From contig OZ251461.1 of NCBI GenBank assembly GCA_965242575.1, positions 2,480,001 to 2,544,000 of the forward strand: a stretch of 64,000 nt of DNA, in the 5' to 3' direction. Position 1 is the stretch's first letter, and each line of letters starts with the position of its first letter. Shown here in pieces: positions 54,867 through 61,371 of this stretch. The notes beneath the pieces were generated by a model, which worked only from the letters and a program-made list of their open reading frames with translations, made no database searches and had not been told where the DNA came from. This DNA comes from JANQOH01 sp965242575. GTDB taxonomy: Bacteria; Pseudomonadota; Alphaproteobacteria; UBA7887. Both the position numbers and the translations under genes were made by a program.

Positions 54867-56104
54867 CCCCGCCTCCTTTCCTGCGCGTGGGCCGGGCTAG
54901 GGCCGGGCGCGGCGGCGGGCGGCGGGACGGACGCCGCCAGCCGGTCGACCGCAGCCTGCGCGCCGCCGCGTCCGTGCGGAACGCCGAGGGCCGCGAGGCC
55001 CATCTCGACCGCGCCGAGGACGCCGAAGATCATCGGCGCGTTGACGTGCCCCATATGGGCGATGCGGAACGCCGACGCGGCGATCACGCCGACTCCGAAG
55101 CCGAGCGCGACGTTGCACCGCTCCGCGCAATAGCGCCGCAGCGCCTCCGGGTCGTGGCCCCCGGCGAGGCGCACCGCGGTGACCGAATCGGCGCGGTGGC
55201 GGGGGTCCTCGACGTTGAACGCCGGCGCGCCCTCCGCCGCCCAAGCGGCGACCGCGGCGCGCACCGCCTCCGCCAGGAGCCGGTGGCGAAGAAACACCGC
55301 CTCCAGCCCCTCGGCCAGGATCGCGTCGACGGCGGCGCGCAGGCCGAACAGCAGGTGCTCCGGCGGGGTGCCGCAATATTTCATGTAGTGGGCGCCGCCG
55401 TCGCGCGCCGTCCAGTCCCAATAGCGGGTGCGGAGGCCGGCCTTGCGGTGCGCCTCGAGGGCGCGGGGGCCGGCGGCGGTGAAACTCAGCCCCGGCGGGG
55501 TCATCAGGCCCTTCTGCGACGCGCCGACAGCGACGTCGACTCCCCACGCATCGGTCTCGAACGGCATGGCGGCGAGCGAGGCCACGGCGTCGACCATCAG
55601 CAGCGCCGGGTGGCCGGCGGCGTCGATGGCGGCGCGGACCGCGGCCACGTCGTTGACGACGCTCGAGGCGGTGTCGACGTGGACCATGAGCACGGCCTTC
55701 ACGGCGCCGGCGCGGTCGGCGCGCAGCCGCGCCTCGACCGCGCCGGGGTCGATGGCGCGGGTCCAGGATCCGGGCAGGGAGTCGACGCCGATTCCGAGCG
55801 CCGCCGCCATCTCGCCCCAGCCGGCGGCGAAACGCCCGCTTTCGAGGACGAGGACGCGGTCGCCCGGCGACAGGGTGTTGGCGAGCGCCGCCTCCCACGC
55901 GCCGTGGCCGTTGGCGGCGTAGATGTAGCAGCGCCCGGAGGTGCGGAAGACGGCGCGGAGGTCGGCGAGCAGGCTCTCGGTCGTCTCCACCAGCGGGCCG
56001 GCGTAGATGTCGATGGCGGGCGCGTGCATCGCCCGCAGCACCGCCTCGGGCACCGTGGTGGGGCCCGGCAGGGCGAGAAAGTCGCGGCCGTTACGGACGG
56101 TCAT
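54863..56104 (-). CDS. Class V aminotransferase (serine-glyoxylate/alanine-glyoxylate type)
   Basis: A 413-residue PLP enzyme. The opening FLALPGPTTVPEAVLRAM, the small-domain AANGHGAWEAALANTL, the VHVDTASSVVNDV active-site loop and the PLP Lys198 in VAVGASQKGLMTPPG are those of the SgaA/AGXT group. Translationally coupled (4-bp overlap) to a downstream betaine-type binding protein, which suggests the amino donor or product relates to an imported amine. The exact substrates are uncertain. Confidence 0.88.
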   Translation of the reverse strand: MTVRNGRDFLALPGPTTVPEAVLRAMHAPAIDIYAGPLVETTESLLADLRAVFRTSGRCYIYAANGHGAWEAALANTLSPGDRVLVLESGRFAAGWGEMAAALGIGVDSLPGSWTRAIDPGAVEARLRADRAGAVKAVLMVHVDTASSVVNDVAAVRAAIDAAGHPALLMVDAVASLAAMPFETDAWGVDVAVGASQKGLMTPPGLSFTAAGPRALEAHRKAGLRTRYWDWTARDGGAHYMKYCGTPPEHLLFGLRAAVDAILAEGLEAVFLRHRLLAEAVRAAVAAWAAEGAPAFNVEDPRHRADSVTAVRLAGGHDPEALRRYCAERCNVALGFGVGVIAASAFRIAHMGHVNAPMIFGVLGAVEMGLAALGVPHGRGGAQAAVDRLAASVPPPAAAPGPSPAHAQERRRG

Positions 56105-56126
56105 CGGCGCCCCGCCGGCGCGCGCC

Positions 56127-56360
56127 TCAGGCGGCGAGGAACCCGGCCGCGTCCCGGCCGGCCGTCGGCTGGGGCAAGGCGCCGTCCTCCCTGCGCGCGA
56201 TCTCGAGCCATTCGTCGACGATTCGGCAGAGCTCCCGATACACCTCGACCTCGTCGCCGCCGTGGCGGCATGGCCCGATTACGCCTAGGCAGGACCCGAC
56301 GAAGCCGCCGTCTTCGTCGGACCACTCCACGATCTTGATATATCTCGCGCCGTCGTTCAT
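56127..56360 (-). CDS. HicB-family antitoxin-like protein
   Basis: A 77-residue protein with the HicB beta-strand module (YIKIVEWSDEDGGFVGSCLG, CRHGGDEVEVYRELCRIVDE) normally found as the antitoxin domain of HicAB. There is no HicA. A 23-codon open frame (56357-56428, beginning MAVATKDRRDEREVRRK) overlaps its start by 4 bp and could be a leader peptide or toxin remnant. The tail (ALPQPTAG) is typical of this HicB subgroup, and no DNA-binding tail is present. Confidence 0.75.
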   Translation of the reverse strand: MNDGARYIKIVEWSDEDGGFVGSCLGVIGPCRHGGDEVEVYRELCRIVDEWLEIARREDGALPQPTAGRDAAGFLAA

Positions 56361-56428
56361 GCGAGCGACTCCCGAATTTTCCGCCGAACCTCGCGCTCAT
56401 CGCGCCGATCTTTCGTTGCGACCGCCAT
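56357..56428 (-). CDS. Possible 23-residue ORF coupled to the HicB-like gene
   Basis: ATG at 56428 to a TGA that overlaps the HicB-like ATG (ATGA). The predicted peptide is short, basic and helical (KDRRDEREVRRKIRESLA). The 4-bp overlap is the only evidence for translation. It may be a decayed partner gene or chance. Confidence 0.25.
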   Translation of the reverse strand: MAVATKDRRDEREVRRKIRESLA

Positions 56429-56478
56429 GCATACTCACCGGCACCCAATTACACCATATACCGCGGTAGGGCAAACGG

Positions 56479-57249
56479 CTAACTTGCATCATGGTCGTCA
56501 AAGCGGAGATGACTCGCCTCGGTTTCGTCAACCAAAAACGATATCTTCACTCTTCTACTTTGTATTTTCCCACCCTTCTCGAAGCGTACAGAAGAGTCGG
56601 ATCGGCGGTGTAAGCAAAATTTGTTAGAGCACACCAAAGCGTCACCAGTATCCAGAGAAACATCCACACAGCAAGATATTGCAGATTCTTCTATGTAGTC
56701 AGACAGCGGCTTGCCATCGAATAAGTCTTTCTTAAAACCTCCATCACGAAATATAAGCCCGGGGTGATGTCTTGCAGCAATCTTCGATTTATACGCATAA
56801 AACGGCGTCCTCCATTGGACTGGCCCACGAGTCTTGAACGGGAGTTGAACATGAGTGGTCATATGGGCCAATTCCGGGCTTACAGAACTCAGGAAACTAT
56901 AAACATCTTTTACTTGCGCAATCTGATTCCTCCCAAAATAAGGCGAACGAGGATCTTGACGAACACAATATATTATCGTATAATCTGGAGGATTATCCAT
57001 AGAAGAAAAATCAGTATGAAAGAATCCCCCCTTCATCCTTTCCGCATAATCCAGCGATCCAGGAGAAACTACGGTGTCGATTTCAGTTCTACCGTACCGA
57101 TCTTCATAGACTCTATAGCCCTTAGTTTCAAACCCCCGTAATAACTCACCGAAATCGGGTGCATTCCTGATAATTAACATGTTTTTGTGGGCAAGCGCGC
57201 CCACCCAACGATCCAGCATTGACAAATATTCTGCGGACATATTTCTCAT
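56479..57249 (-). CDS. Fe(II)/2-oxoglutarate-dependent oxygenase (TauD-like), low GC
   Basis: A 256-residue double-stranded beta-helix enzyme. The facial triad is visible as H78-T-D80 (GGFFHTDFSSMD) and H214 (NKFCLHRRSD), and the 2-oxoglutarate Arg is probably R232 or R233 (SRRVKISFLV). The base composition is strikingly lower in GC than all neighbours, so it is likely foreign. It lies 54 bp downstream of, and in the same direction as, the repeat-containing gene at 57304-58086, and probably acts on that product. The substrate is unproved. Confidence 0.8.
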   Translation of the reverse strand: MRNMSAEYLSMLDRWVGALAHKNMLIIRNAPDFGELLRGFETKGYRVYEDRYGRTEIDTVVSPGSLDYAERMKGGFFHTDFSSMDNPPDYTIIYCVRQDPRSPYFGRNQIAQVKDVYSFLSSVSPELAHMTTHVQLPFKTRGPVQWRTPFYAYKSKIAARHHPGLIFRDGGFKKDLFDGKPLSDYIEESAISCCVDVSLDTGDALVCSNKFCLHRRSDSSVRFEKGGKIQSRRVKISFLVDETEASHLRFDDHDAS

Positions 57250-57303
57250 CGCCGAATCGCCATTGTCTACTACGCCAGCACGCTTTGCCTACCTTGGGGA
57301 TGG

Positions 57304-58086
57304 TTAGATTCCCGGATTCGGGCATCCTTGCGGGCACTTCATCGGAGCGCCAGCGGCCTCGGCCTCGACGCCCGGATTCGGACACCCCTGCGGGCATTTC
57401 ATCGGAGCGCCAGCGCCTTCGGCCTCGACACTCGGATTCGGGCACCCCTGCGGGCATTTCATCGGAGCGCCAGCGCCCTCGGCCTCGACGCCCGGATTCG
57501 GGCATCCTTGCGGGCACTTCATCGGAGCGCCAACGCCCTCGGCTTCGACGCCCGGATTCGGGCATCCCTGCGGGCACTTCATCGGAGCGCCAGCGCCCTC
57601 GGCCTCGACACTCGGATTCGGGCATCCCTGCGGGCATTTCATCGGAGCGCCAACGCCTGCCAAGAACGAGCTATAGAGATCGTCGTCGAACAGCTCGTGC
57701 CACAAGGCGTCCGACGCGCGGGCCGTATCGATCCAATTGGCCCGATCCACATCTCCTCTCATCCCGTAATAGGGATAATGATGCAGAAATTCTCCGAAGA
57801 GAAGATCGCAATCTTTCGCATATCTCCGGGTATCGAGAATATGCTCGTGCCAAAACCTATCTATGTCCCCGTTCGGCACGAGCTGATACCCGTTCAGCCC
57901 CTTGGTTACGGCCAAGTACCTCTTGTAATTTTTCTCCGCAGCTCGAGCTCGAGATTCGCTCCAGCCCGCATACTGAGGCTCCTGCAATTTCTCGATAGTC
58001 AGGGAGAAATCCCAGTTCGCCACCGTCTCCAGCGCCCGATCGAACTTCTTCCGATCCATCCCCAGCTTGGAAGCCTGAGTCGCCAT
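57304..58086 (-). CDS. Candidate multicore precursor: GRDP-like domain with six CPQGCPNP repeats
   Basis: A 260-residue protein. Residues 1-143 form a globular domain resembling glycine-rich-domain-containing-like (GRDP/DUF1399-type) proteins, with DIDRFWHEHILDTRRYAKDC and FGEFLHHYPYYGMRGD. From residue 145 a 20-residue unit, GAPMKCPQGCPNPGVEAEGA, is repeated six times, the last being cut after CPNPGI. Cys pairs fall at 151/155, 171/175, 191/195, 211/215, 231/235 and 251/255. The start at 58086 has AAGGGGG upstream. Such an identical repeated Cys-rich tail suggests several core peptides released from one precursor, or a metal-binding array. The oxygenase gene follows. Confidence 0.75.
   Translation of the reverse strand: MATQASKLGMDRKKFDRALETVANWDFSLTIEKLQEPQYAGWSESRARAAEKNYKRYLAVTKGLNGYQLVPNGDIDRFWHEHILDTRRYAKDCDLLFGEFLHHYPYYGMRGDVDRANWIDTARASDALWHELFDDDLYSSFLAGVGAPMKCPQGCPNPSVEAEGAGAPMKCPQGCPNPGVEAEGVGAPMKCPQGCPNPGVEAEGAGAPMKCPQGCPNPSVEAEGAGAPMKCPQGCPNPGVEAEAAGAPMKCPQGCPNPGI
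57307..57651 (-). repeat. Six tandem 60-bp coding repeats
   Basis: The 60-bp period is exact with only a few point differences, so each unit encodes 20 residues. Variation is confined to Gly/Ser before VEAE and Ala/Val at the unit end; CPQGCPNP never varies. Near identity at DNA level indicates recent expansion or gene conversion. Confidence 0.95.
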
Positions 58087-58185
58087 GCGTGCCCCCTTCG
58101 TTTCAGGCCCCCTACGACCGCCTTGCAACGCCGCAGGAGAGATTGATACCGGCGGATACCTATTACGCCGCCGATTCCGGGCCTG

Positions 58186-58884
58186 TCAACCGGATATCGC
58201 GCCGCCCGTCCCGCCCGCCGCCCAGCCCATGTCCCAGAAGCCGATCTCGAGGCGCGTCGCCTGGGCGAACAGTTGGGCGAGGCGGGGGAAACGGGCGCCG
58301 CCGCCGCGCCGCGCCGCCACGCTGTCGAGCCGGGCCACCGCGTCCTCGGCGACCGCGCGGTATTCGGCGCCGGAATACATGGCGATCCAGCTGGCGTAGG
58401 GGTTGTCGTCGCGCCGGGTCGCCGGGTCGGAGGCGAGGCGGTCGCCGATCTCCCAATAGCCGACGACGCAGGGCGCGAGGACGACGAGCAGATCGAGGAG
58501 GTCGCCCGCCTGCCCGCAATCGAGCGCGAAACGCGTGTAGGCGACGTTCTCCAGCGCCTCGGGCGCGGCGGCCATCTCCGCCTCGGTCAGGCCCCAATCG
58601 GCGCAATAGCCGACGTGGAGGCCCATCTCGGTGTCGAGGATGCCCGACAGCGCGGCGGCGGCGGCGCGCATGTCCTCCACCGTATCGGCCTTGCAGGCGG
58701 CGAGCGCGTAAGCGCGCGCGAACTGGACCAGGAACAGGTAGTCCTGGACCAGGTAATGGCGGAACGCGGCCTCGGGCAGGCTCCCGTCGGCGATCCCGGC
58801 GACGAAGGGGTGGCGGCAATAGGCGCGCCAATCGGCGGCGCAGGAGTCGCGAAGGCGCGCGAACAGGGTGTTCCCGTCAGGCAT
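58186..58884 (-). CDS. tenA: TenA-family thiaminase II / aminopyrimidine aminohydrolase
   Basis: A 232-residue all-helical enzyme that hydrolyses aminopyrimidine breakdown products of thiamine for salvage. Conserved marks are FRHYLVQDYLFLVQFARA, the nucleophile Cys139 in LAPCVVGYWEIG, and Glu213 in RLEIGFWDMGW. The gene overlaps the upstream hydrolase by 8 bp, so it may be co-translated with it. No TPP riboswitch is present because the start lies inside the previous gene. Confidence 0.93.
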   Translation of the reverse strand: MPDGNTLFARLRDSCAADWRAYCRHPFVAGIADGSLPEAAFRHYLVQDYLFLVQFARAYALAACKADTVEDMRAAAAALSGILDTEMGLHVGYCADWGLTEAEMAAAPEALENVAYTRFALDCGQAGDLLDLLVVLAPCVVGYWEIGDRLASDPATRRDDNPYASWIAMYSGAEYRAVAEDAVARLDSVAARRGGGARFPRLAQLFAQATRLEIGFWDMGWAAGGTGGAISG

Positions 58885-59851
58885 CGGCCGGGGCGTGCGC
58901 CTCCGCTTCGGCGGCGCGGCGCGCGGCGATTTGCGCGGCGACCGACTCCAGCGCGGCGGCGGCGAACTCGTCGGCCCATTCCGGCAGGAAGTGGCCGGCG
59001 TGGTCGAGGGTTATCGGCTTCGGCGAATCGGGAAGCAGGCCGTGCAGGCGGCGCAACACGGAATGGCCGTGGACCGGGTCGCGCAAGCCCCAGATGAATT
59101 GCGAGGCGCCGCGCCACGATTCGGCGAGGACCGCGCGCGCCTCGCGCAGGACCGCCGCCCCCGGCGCGTCGTAATCCTCCGACGCCAGCGCCGGCAGGGC
59201 GCGGACCGCGGCCTTCCACGCGGCGCCGGGGAACGGCGCGCCATAGGCGCGGCATTCGCCGAAACCCAGGATGCGGTTCGCCTTCGCCATCAATCCCGGC
59301 ACGTTGAGGTCGGGGTTGGCGGCGTTGTAGCGCCGCCAGCCGAGCACGCCGTCGGGCAGCCGCCGGTCGCCGGTGGGGAACGCGCAGTTCATGACGACGA
59401 GGCCGGAGACCTTGCCGGGCAGCGCCGCCGGCAGGGCGAGCGCCAGGGTCCCGCCCCAGTCGTGGCCGACGACGATGAGGTCGTCGAGCTCCAGGCGCTC
59501 CGCCAGGTCGACGACGGCGCCGCGCAGCGATTCGACGCCGAAGAGGGATTCGTCCTCCGGCTTGTCGGACTTGCCGAAGCCCGGCAGGTCGGGCGCGACG
59601 ACGCGGTGTCCAGCGGCGGCGAAGACGGGGATCGCGCGCCGGAACAGGTAGCTCCACGTCGGGTGGCCGTGAAGGCAGAGCACGGTTTGCGGGCGGGCGG
59701 CGCCCTCCGGCGCTTCGTCCACGTAGTGCATCCGGACGCCGGGGAAGCCGGCGACGTCGTCGAGCCAATGCGGGGCGAAGGGGTATCCGGGCAGGTTTGC
59801 GAACCGCTCCTCCGGCGTGCGCAGGACTCCGGCGGCGGGGCGGTCACTCAC
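58877..59851 (-). CDS. Alpha/beta-hydrolase, haloalkane-dehalogenase-like
   Basis: A 324-residue hydrolase. The lid and core pattern HGHPTWSYLFRRAIP, VVAPDLPGFGKSDKPED and nucleophile Asp131 in VVGHDWGGTLAL match haloalkane dehalogenases, which displace halide through an alkyl-enzyme ester. The catalytic His lies in LDHAGHFLPEW and a downstream acid in WGLRDPVHG. The Trp next to the nucleophile is a halide-stabilising residue; the second was not assigned, so an epoxide hydrolase-like role is possible. GTG start overlapping iscX by 8 bp. Confidence 0.85.
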   Translation of the reverse strand: MSDRPAAGVLRTPEERFANLPGYPFAPHWLDDVAGFPGVRMHYVDEAPEGAARPQTVLCLHGHPTWSYLFRRAIPVFAAAGHRVVAPDLPGFGKSDKPEDESLFGVESLRGAVVDLAERLELDDLIVVGHDWGGTLALALPAALPGKVSGLVVMNCAFPTGDRRLPDGVLGWRRYNAANPDLNVPGLMAKANRILGFGECRAYGAPFPGAAWKAAVRALPALASEDYDAPGAAVLREARAVLAESWRGASQFIWGLRDPVHGHSVLRRLHGLLPDSPKPITLDHAGHFLPEWADEFAAAALESVAAQIAARRAAEAEAHAPADA

Positions 59852-60038
59852 GCTCGTCGATCCAGGCCATCTGGATGGCTTCGAGGATTTTCTCGCTGGA
59901 CCGTTCCGGGTCGTCGTCGAAGCCCGGCAGTTCGATCACCCAGCGGTGCAGGTCGGTGAAGCGCAGATTGACGTTGTCGGCCTCGGGGCGGCTCTCCTCG
60001 AGGGCGATGGCGATGTCGTACACGTCGGTCCACTTCAT
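59844..60038 (-). CDS. iscX: Fe-S cluster assembly protein IscX
   Basis: A 64-residue acidic protein beginning MKWTDVYDIAIALEESRPEA and continuing VNLRFTDLHRWVIELPGF, the classic IscX (YfhJ) sequence that binds IscS and iron and modulates cluster assembly. It is the last gene of the isc group but is separated from fdx by three small coiled-coil genes. Confidence 0.95.
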   Translation of the reverse strand: MKWTDVYDIAIALEESRPEADNVNLRFTDLHRWVIELPGFDDDPERSSEKILEAIQMAWIDERE

Positions 60039-60065
60039 CCGGCGATCCTCTCCGCCGCGGGCCGG

Positions 60066-60296
60066 TCAGGCGGGCGCTTCGGCGGCGCCCAAGCGGCGGT
60101 CGATGCGGTCCATCCGCGCCGTCAACCCGCCGAGGCGGGAGTGGACGATGGCGAAATCTTCGCGAACGCCGGCGAGCTGGCGCTCGACCGACGACATGCG
60201 CGCGCGCAATTCGCCGAACTCGCGACCATGGTCGGCCAGCATGGCGCGAATCGCCCGCAGCTGCGCCAGCACGAGGCTCCCGGTTTCGGAAGTCAT
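60066..60296 (-). CDS. Small coiled-coil protein A
   Basis: A 76-residue, highly helical protein with heptad-like repeats (VERQLAGVREDFAIVHSRLG). It is a paralogue of the next upstream gene, sharing VLAQLRAIRA, LADHGREFGELRARMSSVER and GLTARMDRIDRRLG. The tandem pair sits in the isc group. Function unknown. Confidence 0.75.
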   Translation of the reverse strand: MTSETGSLVLAQLRAIRAMLADHGREFGELRARMSSVERQLAGVREDFAIVHSRLGGLTARMDRIDRRLGAAEAPA

Positions 60297-60305
60297 GGGC
60301 GGAGG

Positions 60306-60584
60306 TTACGCGAAGGGAGCGCGGCGAGTCAATCGACCGCTTCGGCGATGCTCGGCCAGACGGCGGTCGATGCGGTCCATCCGCTCCGTCAGCCCGTCGA
60401 GGCGAGAATGGACGACGGCGAAATCTTCGCGAACGCCCGCCAGCTCGCGGCGCATATCGGCGAGCTGGCGCTCGACCGACGACATGCGCGCGCGCAATTC
60501 GCCGAACTCGCGACCATGGTCGGCCAGCGTGGCGCGGATGGCGCGCAGCTGCGCCAGCACGAGGTTTTCGGTTTCGGAAATCAC
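60306..60584 (-). CDS. Small coiled-coil protein B
   Basis: A 92-residue paralogue of protein A with one extra coiled-coil turn (QLADMRRELAGVRED) and a basic tail (HRRSGRLTRRAPF). Tandem duplication is evident. The family resembles short DUF-type coiled coils found near toxin-antitoxin or phage genes, but no specific family can be named. Confidence 0.75.
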   Translation of the reverse strand: MISETENLVLAQLRAIRATLADHGREFGELRARMSSVERQLADMRRELAGVREDFAVVHSRLDGLTERMDRIDRRLAEHRRSGRLTRRAPFA

Positions 60585-60604
60585 GGGCGGAGCGGGTTCG
60601 CGCG

Positions 60605-60967
60605 CTATGTGTCGACCGCCCGAAGGCGGGGCTTCTCGGGCCTCCAGGCGGCGAACAGGCGGCTGGAGGCGGCCTCGTACGCCTTCCTGACTTCGTGCCT
60701 CTCGCCCTCGGCGGCGCTCAATTCGGCCTCGGCGGCGCGGTATGCGTCGTCATGATCGAGCATGTCCTCGACCGCGCCGCCCTCCTCCGCGCCGGAGAGG
60801 ATGCGCGCGGACGCCTCCATGGCCCGTTGCGTGGCCTCCGCCCGCGCGCGCCGCGTCCGGCCCCATTCCGCGAACGCCTCGTCGTAACGGCTATCGACGT
60901 CGCGTACGCGGTCCGACGCCTCGATCCAGGCGCTCAATGCGGCTTTTCGATCCGGACTCAACGTCAT
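60605..60967 (-). CDS. Coiled-coil protein of unknown function
   Basis: A 120-residue charged helical protein (RYDEAFAEWGRTRRARAEAT, AEAELSAAEGERHEVRKAYE). It lies 20 bp upstream of the coiled-coil pair and 69 bp after fdx, so it is probably in the same operon. No signal peptide or known domain. Unlike the two paralogues, its repeats are not related to theirs. Confidence 0.65.
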   Translation of the reverse strand: MTLSPDRKAALSAWIEASDRVRDVDSRYDEAFAEWGRTRRARAEATQRAMEASARILSGAEEGGAVEDMLDHDDAYRAAEAELSAAEGERHEVRKAYEAASSRLFAAWRPEKPRLRAVDT

Positions 60968-61036
60968 CCCGGCCTCCGGCGGTTGCGCGCGGCCCGCACG
61001 ATACGGGTTCGCGCCCGGAGCGCAAGGCGCGGGTCC

Positions 61037-61369
61037 TCAACCGAGCATGACGTTGCGGGTGGCGGCGGGGAGCCGCAGAACGATGCCGTCGAGCGCCTCG
61101 GTGACGATTATCTGGCAGCCGAGGCGCGAGGTGTGAGTCAGGCCGAAGGCGAGGTCGAGCATGTCCTCCTCGTCCTCGCCCGGCTCGCCGAGGCGGTCGT
61201 AGAAATCGGGGTCGACGATCACGTGGCAGGTGGAGCAGGCGAGCGAGCCCTCGCATGCGCCCTCGAGGTCGATGCCGTTCTTGTGCGCGACCTCGAGGAT
61301 GGACAGGCCCTCCGGCGCGTCGATGTCGCGGCGTTCGCCGTCGGCGGTCACGAAGGTGACTCGCGGCAC
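61037..61369 (-). CDS. fdx: 2Fe-2S ferredoxin of the isc system
   Basis: A 110-residue adrenodoxin-type ferredoxin. Cluster Cys residues are C39, C45 and C48 in GACEGSLACSTCHVIVD and C85 in SRLGCQIIV. It donates electrons during Fe-S cluster assembly on IscU. It follows hscA by 2 bp, the normal isc order. Confidence 0.95.
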   Translation of the reverse strand: MPRVTFVTADGERRDIDAPEGLSILEVAHKNGIDLEGACEGSLACSTCHVIVDPDFYDRLGEPGEDEEDMLDLAFGLTHTSRLGCQIIVTEALDGIVLRLPAATRNVMLG

Positions 61370-61371
61370 GG

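Noticed and set aside
57307..57651. Regular 60-bp repeats considered as a CRISPR array
   Set aside because: There are no unique spacers. The units are contiguous, in frame and coding, and there are no cas genes.
57219..57998. Plus-strand repetitive open frames (RPDSGIPAG-type repeats)
   Set aside because: They are antisense to the six coding repeats. The minus-strand frame has the conserved domain and a ribosome binding site.
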